A stretch of DNA of 64,000 nucleotides, taken from positions 32,154 through 96,153 of the forward strand of contig NZ_BDBL01000037.1 in NCBI RefSeq assembly GCF_001612965.1, given 5' to 3'. Made by a program: the position numbers and the translations under genes. Position 1 is the stretch's first letter, and every line of letters starts with the position of its first letter. The notes under the pieces were generated by a model. That model did no database searches and had not been told where the DNA came from. It worked only from the letters and a program-made list of their open reading frames with translations. This stretch comes from Nocardia kruczakiae NBRC 101016. Lineage in GTDB: Bacteria > Actinomycetota > Actinomycetes > Mycobacteriales > Mycobacteriaceae. This document shows positions 1 to 8,993 of the stretch, in pieces.

Positions 1-1223
1 ACCGTCCGCCGCTGTCCAAACAGGTCCTGCAGGGGTGGGTCGGCGCCGATCACACCGCACTTCCGCGGATGCGGGCCGTCGACGCGCAATGGCGGCTGGG
101 AGTGGCCGCGACCGGTCTGGACCGAGTGAACCGGCGGGTCCTGCTGGCCACCGGCGACACGGTGCCCTACGACCGGTTGCTCATCGCCACCGGCGTCCGT
201 GCCCGGCCGTGGCCGAACCCCGCCGAGGGCGCGCTGCGCGGAGTGTTCACGGTGCGCACCCGTGAAGACGCGGCGGGGCTCCAGGCCGCGCTGAATGCGA
301 ATCCGAAGCGCGTCCTGGTCGTCGGCTCGGGATTCATCGGCTCGGAACTGGCCTCGGTGTGCCGCGAGCGCGGCGTGCCGGTGACCGTCGCCGAACGCGG
401 CGGCGGACCACTGATCGGCCCGCTCGGCGGGGTGATCGGCGATATCGCCGCGCGGATGCAGCGCGGCGCGGGGGTCGACCTGCGCACCGGTGTGTCCGTC
501 CGGTCCCTCGACGGTGACTCCGAGGGTCGGGTGCGCCGAGCCTGCCTCTCGGACGGAACCACACTGGACGTCGATGTGGTGGTCGCGTCGCTGGGGTCGA
601 TCCGCAATGTCGAATGGTTGCAGGGTGCCGGGCTGGCCGCCGGTTTCTGGGGCGTCGGATGTGATGCGGGCTGTCGTGCCTTCGACATCAACGGGGTGGT
701 GACCGACAACATCTTCGTGGCCGGGGATGTCGCCCGGCAGCCGCACGTGCTGTACGAGTATCAGTTCATCTCGATGGAGCATTGGGACAACGCGGTGTGC
801 GGTGCGCAGGTCGCCGCGAACAACATGATCAGCCTCGAGACCGAACGGCGACCGCATCTGCCGCTGCCGTCGTTCTGGTCGGCCCAATTCGGGGTGAACA
901 TCAAAGGGGTGGGGGTCTGCTCGTTCGGCGACGAGATCGCGTTCACCCAAGGCTGTCCCGAGGACTTTCGGTTCGCCGCCGTCTACGGCCGGCGCGGTCG
1001 CATCGTCGGCGCGGTCACGTTCGACCATGGCAAATGGCTCCCCTACTACGCGGCGATGATCGAACGTTCGGCGCCGTTTCCGCCGCCACCGCCGGGCTAC
1101 GACCGAGCCGCAGATCCGGCGCCCATACCGTCGCGCTTTCCCGACCCGCGCGTGCCGACCGGCATTCCCGACGTGGTGCTCACCGGCCACGACCCCACCT
1201 CACGAGGCGCCGAGTTCCACTGA
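1..1223 (+). CDS. FAD-dependent ferredoxin reductase, 5' end outside window
   Basis: The gene enters from outside the window: the frame is open from base 3 and ends in TGA at 1221. The first readable residues, RPPLSK, are the usual early motif of putidaredoxin/rubredoxin-type reductases. GSGFIGSE (bases about 325-348) is the NAD(P)-binding glycine motif, and DNIFVAGDVA (near 705-735) is the second FAD-contact motif. About 407 residues are visible, close to the full family length of about 400-420, so only a few N-terminal residues are missing. It stops 13 nt before a cytochrome P450 gene, so it probably passes electrons from NAD(P)H to that P450 through a ferredoxin. No ferredoxin gene lies between them. 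The family call is firm; the P450 partnership is inferred from position. Confidence 0.88.
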   Translation, partial: RPPLSKQVLQGWVGADHTALPRMRAVDAQWRLGVAATGLDRVNRRVLLATGDTVPYDRLLIATGVRARPWPNPAEGALRGVFTVRTREDAAGLQAALNANPKRVLVVGSGFIGSELASVCRERGVPVTVAERGGGPLIGPLGGVIGDIAARMQRGAGVDLRTGVSVRSLDGDSEGRVRRACLSDGTTLDVDVVVASLGSIRNVEWLQGAGLAAGFWGVGCDAGCRAFDINGVVTDNIFVAGDVARQPHVLYEYQFISMEHWDNAVCGAQVAANNMISLETERRPHLPLPSFWSAQFGVNIKGVGVCSFGDEIAFTQGCPEDFRFAAVYGRRGRIVGAVTFDHGKWLPYYAAMIERSAPFPPPPPGYDRAADPAPIPSRFPDPRVPTGIPDVVLTGHDPTSRGAEFH

Positions 1224-1236
1224 GCCAGGAGGCATT

Positions 1237-2508
1237 ATGACCGCGGCGACCGCCTGGGCCGAGGCGATGAAATACGAACACCGCGCCGACCCGTACCCGT
1301 ACTTCGACCAGCTGCGCCGGACCCCGGTCGCGCGTGTCGCCGACAACCTGTACGTGGTGACCGGATATCAGGAACTGCTGACCCTGGCGCACGACCCCCG
1401 GGTCAGCTCCGATATCAGCCGCAGCCCGCTGGGCAATCCGCTGGCGGGCACCGGCGCGGCGAGCACACCGCCGCCGCGCACTCGCCCGCAAAGCATCATC
1501 GCCTCGGATCCTCCCGCACACGATCGGGCCCGCCGGCAGGTGATGCGACACTTCGGCCCACCGCACTCCCCGCACGTCATCCCCGGCATGGAACCCGTCA
1601 TCGTCCGGTTGTGCGACAAGCTGCTCGACGACTTCGAGGCAAGCGGCAAGACGCGGCTGGACGTGGTCGACGAGTACGCCTATCCGGTGCCGGTGACGGT
1701 GATCTCCACGATCCTCGGCATCCCGCTCGCGGACGAGCCCCGGTTCCACGCCTGGATCTACGACATGCTCACCGGCACCGATCTGGGGCCGGATGCGGAT
1801 ACCGAAGACGGCAGAATTCGCGCCGGCAAGGCCCACGCCGGCCGGGACGCCCTCACGCGATATCTGGCGGACCTGATCGAACAGCTCCAGCACGAGCCCG
1901 AGCCGGGTTTGCTGTCGCGACTACTGCACGACGACGGCCCCGACGGCCCGATGCCGGCCGAGGAGGTATTGGCCAATGCGGTGCTGCTGTTGATCGCCGG
2001 CCACGACTCGACGGTCAACACCATCGCCAACTGTGTGATGACGCTCCTGCGCAACCCCGGCTCCTATGAGCAGGTACGCGATCGACCGGAGCTGATCCCC
2101 CGCGCGATCGAAGAGGTCCAGCGGTTGCAGGCGGCGGTACAGTTCTTCCCCAGCCGCAGCGTCACCGCCGATATCGAGATCGCCGGCACCGTCATCCCGG
2201 AAGGGGCCGCGGTGCATCTGGTCTACGCCGCCGCCAACCGCGACCCGAACCGATTCGCCGACCCGAACCGATTCGACCTCCAGCGTTCCGACAACGAGCA
2301 TTTCGGTTGGGGCAGTGGCATTCACACCTGTCCGGGCGGCCCGCTGGCCCGACTGGAAGTCAATCTCGCGCTGGAGATCTTCCTGCGCCGCGTGGCGACC
2401 CCACGACTGGTGGTCGATCCGCCACCGTATCGGCGCAGCCAGATCTTCCGGGGGCCACGCCATCTGCTCGTCGATGTCGACGCCGTCACCGCCCGCGCCG
2501 ATCGCTGA
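1237..2508 (+). CDS. Cytochrome P450 monooxygenase
   Basis: A 423-residue class I bacterial P450, which uses O2 and reductase/ferredoxin electrons to hydroxylate an organic substrate. AGHDST (residues 254-259) is the I-helix oxygen-binding motif, EVQR (293-296) is the ExxR motif, and FGWGSGIHTCPGG (356-368) is the heme loop with axial Cys365. The ATG follows a strong AGGAGG site by 6 nt and lies 13 nt after the reductase gene, so the two form one unit. The substrate cannot be read from the sequence. No operator of the type found in the downstream catabolic island is visible here, so this pair may belong to a different pathway. Confidence 0.93.
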   Translation: MTAATAWAEAMKYEHRADPYPYFDQLRRTPVARVADNLYVVTGYQELLTLAHDPRVSSDISRSPLGNPLAGTGAASTPPPRTRPQSIIASDPPAHDRARRQVMRHFGPPHSPHVIPGMEPVIVRLCDKLLDDFEASGKTRLDVVDEYAYPVPVTVISTILGIPLADEPRFHAWIYDMLTGTDLGPDADTEDGRIRAGKAHAGRDALTRYLADLIEQLQHEPEPGLLSRLLHDDGPDGPMPAEEVLANAVLLLIAGHDSTVNTIANCVMTLLRNPGSYEQVRDRPELIPRAIEEVQRLQAAVQFFPSRSVTADIEIAGTVIPEGAAVHLVYAAANRDPNRFADPNRFDLQRSDNEHFGWGSGIHTCPGGPLARLEVNLALEIFLRRVATPRLVVDPPPYRRSQIFRGPRHLLVDVDAVTARADR

Positions 2509-2527
2509 TCGCGACGGAGGTCACGAA

Positions 2528-2747
2528 TCAGGGGGCGACGATTCCGCGGCGGATCTGCCCGGGGCTCGGTGTGACGGTGGGCGGCTTGCGGTTTCGCGAG
2601 GAGCGCAACTGATAGGGCACGCTGGCGACCATCACACCCGGTTCGAACAGCAAGCGCGCCTCGAGCCGCAGCGAACTCTGATTGTGGAGCACGGATCGTG
2701 TCGCCAACCGCACAGAAATCGCCGGCCGGTAGCGGGACCCCGTGCCG
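2528..2747 (-). pseudogene. Possible 3' gene remnant
   Basis: The 398-nt gap 2509-2906 holds no intact gene. On the minus strand, one frame from about 2747 down to a TGA at 2528 has the high third-position GC of a real gene and a protein-like composition (for example EARLLFEPGVMVASVPYQL). Upstream of about 2747 this ends abruptly in AT-rich promoter-like sequence, and no start codon with a ribosome site is present. It looks like the last 70 or so codons of a gene whose front was lost. I do not recognise the family. It could also be chance. Confidence 0.25.
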
Positions 2748-2771
2748 TATAATTGATTAGATAGGCTAAGC
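2748..2771 (+). promoter_or_regulatory. Promoter -10 box TATAAT with weak iron-box-like sequence, upstream of MFS gene
   Basis: TATAAT at 2748-2753 is an exact -10 consensus in otherwise GC-rich DNA, about 155 nt before the MFS start. No clear -35 is present. The adjoining TTAGATAGGCTAAG resembles part of an IdeR/DtxR iron box (about 12 of 19 positions match), which is too weak to assert iron control. Confidence 0.35.
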
Positions 2772-2906
2772 AACGTGGATCGGCGGTCGTGACCCGTTCG
2801 GCCGATCGGGGCCCCACCCGGCGTCACGACGCATTCACCCCCGGCCCATCCGCAGCAACCAACGCTGCTCTCACCGAACAAGGAGCTGAACGCAGGAAAG
2901 GCCGTT

Positions 2907-4268
2907 GTGACCGCGATCCGCACCGACGACTACCAGACCACCACCCCCGATTCGCTTCCGCCCGATCTGCCCGCCCCGGCACCGCCGGAACGCACGGGCG
3001 GGATGTTCGCCTCCCTCACCGTCCCGAACTACCGCTACTACTTCGCGGGTCAGGTGGTTTCGAATACCGGCACGTGGATGCAGCGGATCGCGCAGGACTG
3101 GCTGGTGCTCGGCCTCACCGGTAGCTCGTTCGCCGTCGGCATCACCACCGCCATGCAGTTCCTGCCGATGCTGCTGTTCGGTCTCTACGGCGGCGTCATC
3201 GCCGACCGCTTTCCCAAGCGGGGGCTGCTGGTGCTCACCCAGGCCACCATGGGCGTGCTCGCCGCGGTACTCGCGGTCCTGACACTGACCGGCACGGTCG
3301 AGGTGTGGCACGTCTACCTGCTGGCGCTGCTGCTGGGCATGGTGACCGTGGTCGACAACCCGACCCGTCAGTCGTTCGTCCCGGAGATCGTCGGCCGGCA
3401 GCGACTGCGCAATGCCGTCAGCCTGAACTCCGCGAATTTCCAGGCCGCGCGACTGGTCGGGCCAGCGGTCGCCGGAGCGTTGATCGCCGCCGTAGGGTCC
3501 GGCTGGGCCTTCGCGATCAACGCCTGCTCCTTCGCCGCCGTCATCGCCGGTCTGCTGGCCATGCGACCGTCCGAGCTGACACCGGTGCCGCGCCTGCCCC
3601 GCCGGAAAGGCCAACTGCGCGACGGTCTCCGCTATGTGAGCGCACATCCGCAACTGCTCTGGCCGATCGTCATGGTGGGCTTCATCGGCACCTTCGGCTA
3701 CAACTTCCCCACCGTGCTGTCGGGCTTCGCCTATCACGTCTTCGATGTCGACGCCGGTAAGTACGGATTGCTCAACACCGCACTGGCTGTGGGTTCGCTC
3801 GCGGGTGCGCTGCTGGCCAGTCGCCGCGGGCGGGTTCGAATGCGGATGCTGGTGGCCACCGCGGTCGGCTTCGGAGTCCTCGAGGCGGTCACCGCCTTCG
3901 CACCGGACTTCTGGCTGTTCACCGTCCTGCTCGCGGTGGTGGGTCTGCTCGGACTCACCTTCAACACGTCCGGCAACTCGATGGTGCAACTGGAGACCGA
4001 CCCCGCCATGCGGGGGCGGGTGATGTCGCTCTACATGATGGTCTTCACCGGCGGCACCCCTATCGGCGGCCCGATCGTGGGATGGCTCACCGAGGAGTTC
4101 GGCCCCCGCCTCGGGCTGTTCGCGTGCGGGGCGGTCTCGGCGGCATCGGCGGCGCTGATCGGTGTCGTCCTCGCCCGTGCCGCCGGTCTGCGGCTACGGA
4201 TCTCGGGCAGGCGCGTCGCGTTCGTTCCCCGCGACGGATCGCCGGCGGCCGTCTCGACCGGCCGATAG
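2907..4268 (+). CDS. MFS transporter, drug/siderophore exporter type
   Basis: A 453-residue major facilitator superfamily protein with about twelve hydrophobic segments. The loop GGVIADRFPKRGLL (about residues 94-107) is MFS motif A between helices 2 and 3. The N-terminal entry NYRYYFAGQVVSNTGTWMQ and the overall layout fit the MFS_3 group, which includes enterobactin exporter EntS and many actinomycete exporters. The chosen start is GTG at 2907, preceded by AGGAAAG. It stands alone, 398 nt after the P450 gene, with a TATAAT promoter box upstream. Substrate unknown; export is more likely than import for this group. Confidence 0.85.
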   Translation: MTAIRTDDYQTTTPDSLPPDLPAPAPPERTGGMFASLTVPNYRYYFAGQVVSNTGTWMQRIAQDWLVLGLTGSSFAVGITTAMQFLPMLLFGLYGGVIADRFPKRGLLVLTQATMGVLAAVLAVLTLTGTVEVWHVYLLALLLGMVTVVDNPTRQSFVPEIVGRQRLRNAVSLNSANFQAARLVGPAVAGALIAAVGSGWAFAINACSFAAVIAGLLAMRPSELTPVPRLPRRKGQLRDGLRYVSAHPQLLWPIVMVGFIGTFGYNFPTVLSGFAYHVFDVDAGKYGLLNTALAVGSLAGALLASRRGRVRMRMLVATAVGFGVLEAVTAFAPDFWLFTVLLAVVGLLGLTFNTSGNSMVQLETDPAMRGRVMSLYMMVFTGGTPIGGPIVGWLTEEFGPRLGLFACGAVSAASAALIGVVLARAAGLRLRISGRRVAFVPRDGSPAAVSTGR

Positions 4269-4427
4269 GTACCGGATTTCCGGTCCGCCACCATCGGTGT
4301 TTGCTATAAAATTGCCCACCTGAGATGTCGATCCGACCGAAGTGGTTCGTAGCGGCGAAATCGTGGATGCGAGCGGTGCCGCGGCCCGACAGTGGCCCGG
4401 AGAACGTCGACACGAAGGCGGCTCTCG

Positions 4428-5786
4428 ATGACAGACGTGGACTGTTGCGTGATCGGTGGCGGATTCGCCGGGTTGACCGCAGCACTGCGACTCGAGCAAG
4501 CGGGTCGATCGGTGGCGCTGCTCGAAGCACGCGACCGGCTCGGCGGGCGCACGTTCACCGAGGTGCGCACGGACGGCTGCTGGATCGACCGCGGCGGCGC
4601 CTGGATCGGGCCCGGACAGGACCGCATCCGTGCCCTGATGGCCGAATTCGGGATCGGGAGCTACCGGCAGTACACCGACGGCGAGGCGATGATGGTCGTC
4701 GACGGCGAGCAGTACCGCTACACCGGCACGATCCCGTGGACGATGAGTCCGTGGGCCGCCATCAACCTCGGCGCCGGCTTCGCCGAGCTCGCCTACCTGT
4801 GCAAGTCGATCCCGCTCGACGCGCCGTGGGATGCCCGCAAGGCCGAGAAATGGGATCGGATCACGGTGGCGCAATGGCTGACTCGCATCCGGTCGAAGAC
4901 CGCCCACGATCTGCTCGAGACCGCCATCGCGGGCAGCTATACCTCCGCCGCCTCGGAAGTGTCCATGCTGTTCGCGCTGTATCAGATGGCGTCCGGGGGC
5001 GGGCCGAACTTCATGTTCAGCGTCCGCGGCGGCGCCCAGGACTCGCGGCCCGTGGGCGGCATGGGCGCGATCTACGGTGCGATGGCCGACCAGGTCGGCG
5101 ACTCCATTCACCTGTCACATCCGGTGCACGGCATCGAGCAGGACGAGTCCGGGGTGACCGTGCACGCCGGAGCGTCGACGCTGCGCGCTCCTCGGGCGAT
5201 CGTCGCCGTCCCGCTCGCGGTCGCCGGGCAGATCCGGTACGAGCCGATGCTGCCGGTCGATCGCTCGTTGCTGCATCAGCGCGTGCCGAGTGGCTCGATC
5301 ATCAAAACCTCCGTCGTCTACGACGAGCCGTTCTGGCGGTACGACGGATTGTCCGGTCAGTCGGCCGCGCCGGGGTCACCGGCCACCGTCACCATCGACG
5401 CCTGCACCGATACCGCGCGCCCCGGAGTGCTGTGCGTCATCACGGAGGGGCCCACCGCACGACGGATCGGCCGGCTCGACGCCACCGAACGCAGGACCGC
5501 GATCGTGCGTGAACTGGTCGCCCGGTTCGGGAACAGAGCCGGTTCCCCGGTCGACTACGTCGAGCAGGACTGGAGTGCCGAACGCTATTCCGGCGGCGGA
5601 ATGCTCAGTCACCTCCCGACCGGGGTGCTCACCGGGTTCGGCCGTGCGCTGCGCGAACCGTGCGGACGGATCCACTGGGCCGGAACCGAGAGCTCGGCCG
5701 TGATGTGCGGGTGGGTCGACGGAGCGGTTCGCTCGGGGGAACGCGCCGCGAGCGAGGTACTGCGACACGAACTCGCCGCGGTCTGA
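4428..5786 (+). CDS. Flavin-containing amine oxidase family protein
   Basis: A 452-residue FAD oxidoreductase of the monoamine-oxidase/protoporphyrinogen-oxidase superfamily. GGGFAG (residues 10-15) is the dinucleotide-binding turn, DRLGGRT (36-42) is the family's GG doublet, and the C-terminal WAGTESS...GWVDGAVRSGE is the typical FAD-closing segment. The ATG at 4428 is preferred to an in-frame upstream start at 4392 because the FAD fold begins right after it. A possible -10 box (TATAAA, 4305-4310) lies upstream. It converges with the next gene, leaving only 12 nt. The substrate may be an amine or a ring system; the superfamily also holds desaturases, so the reaction is open. Confidence 0.85.
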   Translation: MTDVDCCVIGGGFAGLTAALRLEQAGRSVALLEARDRLGGRTFTEVRTDGCWIDRGGAWIGPGQDRIRALMAEFGIGSYRQYTDGEAMMVVDGEQYRYTGTIPWTMSPWAAINLGAGFAELAYLCKSIPLDAPWDARKAEKWDRITVAQWLTRIRSKTAHDLLETAIAGSYTSAASEVSMLFALYQMASGGGPNFMFSVRGGAQDSRPVGGMGAIYGAMADQVGDSIHLSHPVHGIEQDESGVTVHAGASTLRAPRAIVAVPLAVAGQIRYEPMLPVDRSLLHQRVPSGSIIKTSVVYDEPFWRYDGLSGQSAAPGSPATVTIDACTDTARPGVLCVITEGPTARRIGRLDATERRTAIVRELVARFGNRAGSPVDYVEQDWSAERYSGGGMLSHLPTGVLTGFGRALREPCGRIHWAGTESSAVMCGWVDGAVRSGERAASEVLRHELAAV

Positions 5787-5798
5787 GGGCCGAAGCGT

Positions 5799-6650
5799 TC
5801 AGCGCGGTCCCGAGCCGAAGAATCGCCACAGATACCCGGGCAGCTTGCGCAGCGGGACAGCGCGCGGCCAATCGCCGGCACGGAAGTAGGCGTCGCTGCC
5901 GCCGTCGACGAAAACGATACTGCCGCACAGGAAACGCGCCGCCGGCGACAGCATGAACACCGCCCACTCGGCCAGGTCGCCCGGATCGCCGAATCCGCCG
6001 ATCGGAACCGGGAACCGCTCGATATTCTTGGCCTCGGCCTCAGTCGCGAGCTGCTTCTCCAGCAGCGGCGTCAGCACCGCGCCGGGCGCCAGGGCGTTGA
6101 GCCGGATCCCCGCCCCGGCCCACTGCGCGGTCGTCGCCTGGCGGCGCACCCAGTGACTCACCGCGATCTTCGACGTCCCGTACGCGATCGACGGCGCGTT
6201 TCTGCCGAAGATCCGCAACGCTCGCAGCGCCTTCTCGGTGTCACCGGCCAGCAGCGCTCGAATCGCCCGGCGCGGCACCAGCGGCGTGGTGGTCGTCGAA
6301 TTGCTGCCGAACACAACGACTTTCGCCTCGTCCGCGCGCGCCAGCGCCGAGCGCCAGCCGTCGAGCAGGTCGACGACGCCGCGATAGTTCACCTCGAAGA
6401 TCACCCGCGGCCGGTCCGCACCGGGCGCCGGCCCCACTCCCGCGGCCAGGATCGCACCGTCGAGATGCCCGTCCACCTGTGCGAGCACACCGTCGATCGC
6501 GGTGCGGCGCCCGGCCGGAGTCGACAGATCCGCGACCACCTGTACGTCCCGCAGATCGACCCCGACCACCGTATGGCCCCGCTCGCGCAACTTCTCCGCC
6601 GCGGCCCGTCCCATTCCGGACGCCGCCCCGGTCACCACGTACACACCCAC
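5799..6650 (-). CDS. Short-chain dehydrogenase/reductase
   Basis: A 283-residue classical SDR, an NAD(P)-dependent alcohol/ketone oxidoreductase. TGAASGMG near the N-terminus is the cofactor-binding TGxxxGxG, SNS precedes the substrate region, and YGTSK is the catalytic YxxxK. The C-terminal CGSIVFVDGGSDA is the common SDR ending, followed by a longer basic/aromatic tail. The overall pattern, with a short first strand and an AAGVGP segment, resembles 3-alpha-hydroxysteroid dehydrogenase-type SDRs. It starts at GTG, with only a weak ribosome site. Substrate not determinable. Confidence 0.85.
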   Translation of the reverse strand: MGVYVVTGAASGMGRAAAEKLRERGHTVVGVDLRDVQVVADLSTPAGRRTAIDGVLAQVDGHLDGAILAAGVGPAPGADRPRVIFEVNYRGVVDLLDGWRSALARADEAKVVVFGSNSTTTTPLVPRRAIRALLAGDTEKALRALRIFGRNAPSIAYGTSKIAVSHWVRRQATTAQWAGAGIRLNALAPGAVLTPLLEKQLATEAEAKNIERFPVPIGGFGDPGDLAEWAVFMLSPAARFLCGSIVFVDGGSDAYFRAGDWPRAVPLRKLPGYLWRFFGSGPR

Positions 6651-6785
6651 CGCATCGCCTGCTTTCCGCTACCCGAGCCTCGAACGATCAGCAACCGGCG
6701 GTGGACGACCCCGTCACCGCCGCACCGAACTGTGCCCGAGTCGGAGCACGTGCACAATGGCGACGCCCTCGAACCGGACCCGACC

Positions 6786-7337
6786 TCAGTCGAGGACGTA
6801 GCGCAGCATCACCGCCGTGTCGAAATGCCTCGTCTCCGCCAACCGGAGCGGAATACGCTTGTCCAGCAGGGGAAACATCGGTGTACCGCCGCCGAGCACC
6901 ACGGGCAGGACGAACACTCGATACTCGTCGATGAGCCCGTGCGGAATCAGCGAGGCCGCGAGACTCGCGCCGTCGACCTCCATGACGCCGTCGCCCTCGG
7001 CCTTGAGCCTGCGCACCTCCTCCACGGCGTTCTCGCTGACCAGCGTGCTGTTCCAGTGCACCTCGGTCAGTGTCCGCGAGAAGACGACCTTCGGCTTCTC
7101 CGTCCACAATCTGCCGAATTCACGCTGGATCGGCGGCGCGTCCTCGGGCACATGCGGCCAGTAGTCGGCCATCAGCTCGTACAGGCGACGACCGTGCAGC
7201 GACATCTCGATGTCCCGATACCGGTCGTTGTGGAACTGGTGCAGCTCGTCGTCCGGATGGGACCAGTCGATGCTGCCGTCGCGGTCGTTGATGTAACCGT
7301 CCAGGGACATGCTGATCCCGTAGCTCAGTCTCCTCAT
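6786..7337 (-). CDS. RibD/dihydrofolate-reductase-fold protein
   Basis: A 183-residue protein of the RibD C-terminal/DHFR-like family. The start RRLSYGISMSLDGYI is the characteristic first strand and loop, GRRLYELM marks the first helix, and VLGGGTPMFP is the nucleotide-binding glycine loop. Members reduce small substrates with NADPH, though most actinomycete copies are uncharacterised. It starts at ATG 7337 and lies between an SDR and an amidohydrolase on the same strand, with 135 nt before the SDR and 54 nt after the amidohydrolase stop. Specific role unknown. Confidence 0.8.
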   Translation of the reverse strand: MRRLSYGISMSLDGYINDRDGSIDWSHPDDELHQFHNDRYRDIEMSLHGRRLYELMADYWPHVPEDAPPIQREFGRLWTEKPKVVFSRTLTEVHWNSTLVSENAVEEVRRLKAEGDGVMEVDGASLAASLIPHGLIDEYRVFVLPVVLGGGTPMFPLLDKRIPLRLAETRHFDTAVMLRYVLD

Positions 7338-7391
7338 AACGGGACAGACGTCGTGCGCGCCCGAAATTCATCGGCGAATGTCGAGCAGATA

Positions 7392-8855
7392 TCACGGTAG
7401 GGCCGCGCGACGCAGGTACTCACCGCGCGGCGGTCCGCAGACTGCTCCGTCACGCAGTATTCGCCGACCGCGCAGGAAAACGTCGGTGACGCGGGCAGAC
7501 ATGTCGAATCCTTCGAAAGGCGTATATTCCTGGGCTGATTCGGAGGATTCGGCGTGGACGGTCCAGCGGGCGCCGAGGTCGACGAGGGCGACGTCGGCGT
7601 CGTAGCCGGGTGCGATGCGCCCCTTGCGCGTGAGGCCGTAGCGACGGGCGGGTTCGGTGGCAGTGAGGGCCGCGACCCGGGCCAGGGGCAATCCGCGTTT
7701 GGTTCCCTCGCTCACCAGGCCGGGCAGGAGGTACTCGGCACCGCCGAATCCGGATTTGGCGCCGAAGACGTCGGCGCGGTCGGTGGCGAACTTCTGTTCG
7801 TCGCGGCAGCAGGCGTGATCGCTGACCACCCAGTCGATATCGCCGGCCAGCAGATGCTGCCACAGCGCCTCGACGTCGCGACGTTCGCGCAGGGGCGGAT
7901 TCACCTTGCCACCGATACCGTCTGCGGTATCGACGTCGGCGAGCAGATGCCCGATGGTCACCTCGCGCCGAAAGTCGATGTGCGGAAACGCCTTCGCCAT
8001 CCGCAACGCGGCATCCACCGCTTTCGCCGATGACAGATGCAGCAGGTTGATATTGGGGAAACCGGTTTCGTGGGCGAGGTAGGCGGCCATCGTGATGGCC
8101 AGTCCTTCCGAATGGGGCGGGCGGGAGGCGCTGTAGGCACGCAGCCCGCTGAGCGTGCCCTCGCGTTCGACGAGTTCGGTGTAGGCGGCCATGATTTCGG
8201 CGGTTTCGCAGTGCAGCGACAGCGTGAGGACATCGCCGTAGCGTTCCCGGGCCTCGGCGAGCCCGCGCATGACGAATTCGAAATGCGCCAGGTCGTAGCG
8301 TTCGTCCGGGCCGATCATCAGGAATTCGGATTGGTCGCCGGAGCGTCCGTGCAAGCCGTGACCACCGTAGAACATGAAGATCTTGAACGACGTGATACCG
8401 AAATCCTCTACCAGCGTGGGGATTTCGCCGATGTGCTCCCGGGTCATCGGCGCCAGGTGGACACCGAAATCGACATACGAGCGTCCGGACATGCGGTCGA
8501 GCGCCTCGGGGACGAAGTCGCGGTAGGGGCCGCCGCGGTTGAGATAGTAACGGCCGGTGCGCAGATAGCTCAACGACGTCGTCACCCCGCCCTGCGCACA
8601 CGCCCGGCTCTCCGATTCGGTGTCCGCGGCCAGGTCGGAATAGATGCCCCAGTGCTGATGCGCGTCGACCACCCCCGGAAACGCCAGCAGCCCGCGGGCA
8701 TCGACGACTTCGGTCGCCGGCCCGGCCGCGATGTCGCGGGCGATATGGCGGACCACTCCCCCGGCGACGGCGATATCCACGGGCTCCGGCACCTCCGCGT
8801 CGCCATCGGGGTGAACCACGCGGGCATTCCGGATCAGCAGCTCGATCTCCGCCAC
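7392..8855 (-). CDS. Dihydroorotase/hydantoinase-type amidohydrolase (candidate cyclic imidase)
   Basis: A 487-residue metal-dependent amidohydrolase that opens cyclic amides or imides. The full binuclear metal set is visible: DAHQH after the first strands, a Lys in SFKIF for carbamylation, His in LSLHCE, His in LLHLSS and Asp in VSDHAC. I place the start at GTG 8855 because GGAGAAGG lies just before it; an in-frame ATG-type start 17 codons upstream would run through the operator at 8867-8883. Hydantoinases often hydrolyse maleimide-type imides, and this gene shares an operator with a maleate-isomerase-like operon, so ring opening of a substituted maleimide is a reasonable guess. Dihydroorotase or allantoinase activity is less likely here because no pyrimidine or purine genes are nearby. 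Confidence 0.88.
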   Translation of the reverse strand: MAEIELLIRNARVVHPDGDAEVPEPVDIAVAGGVVRHIARDIAAGPATEVVDARGLLAFPGVVDAHQHWGIYSDLAADTESESRACAQGGVTTSLSYLRTGRYYLNRGGPYRDFVPEALDRMSGRSYVDFGVHLAPMTREHIGEIPTLVEDFGITSFKIFMFYGGHGLHGRSGDQSEFLMIGPDERYDLAHFEFVMRGLAEARERYGDVLTLSLHCETAEIMAAYTELVEREGTLSGLRAYSASRPPHSEGLAITMAAYLAHETGFPNINLLHLSSAKAVDAALRMAKAFPHIDFRREVTIGHLLADVDTADGIGGKVNPPLRERRDVEALWQHLLAGDIDWVVSDHACCRDEQKFATDRADVFGAKSGFGGAEYLLPGLVSEGTKRGLPLARVAALTATEPARRYGLTRKGRIAPGYDADVALVDLGARWTVHAESSESAQEYTPFEGFDMSARVTDVFLRGRRILRDGAVCGPPRGEYLRRAALP

Positions 8856-8866
8856 AACCTTCTCCA

Positions 8867-8883
8867 GTTTCGTCCTGCGAAAC
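8867..8883. promoter_or_regulatory. Operator: GTTTCG-N5-CGAAAC, perfect
   Basis: GTTTCGTCCTGCGAAAC is a perfect 6-5-6 inverted repeat directly before the start of the amidohydrolase gene (start 8855). It is one of eight related sites in the island and the likely binding site of the IclR regulator encoded at 16092-16877. Its place between promoter and ribosome site suggests repression. Confidence 0.7.
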
Positions 8884-8952
8884 ACTCTTACCAACGAAGC
8901 GATCATCGCAGTACTATTCGCAGGTAGTCAATCGGTACGGCGGCTTGCGCAT

Positions 8953-8969
8953 GTTTCGCTCTGAGAAAC
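8953..8969. promoter_or_regulatory. Operator: GTTTCG-N5-AGAAAC
   Basis: GTTTCGCTCTGAGAAAC matches the island operator at 11 of 12 half-site positions and lies 24 nt before the CoA-transferase start at 8994. A TACTATT box (8922-8928) upstream could be the -10 element. Together with the site at 8867 it serves a divergent promoter pair. Confidence 0.65.
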
Positions 8970-8993
8970 GTTTGGTCGATGAGGAGTTCAGTC

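Noticed and set aside
2755..2773. IdeR/DtxR iron box before the MFS gene
   Set aside because: Only about 12 of 19 positions agree and the inverted symmetry is poor; reported only as a weak resemblance.
2871..3989. 372-codon minus-strand frame over the MFS gene
   Set aside because: Antisense shadow of the MFS transporter; it is rich in His, Gln and Arg with no family motif, while the plus strand has a clear transporter.
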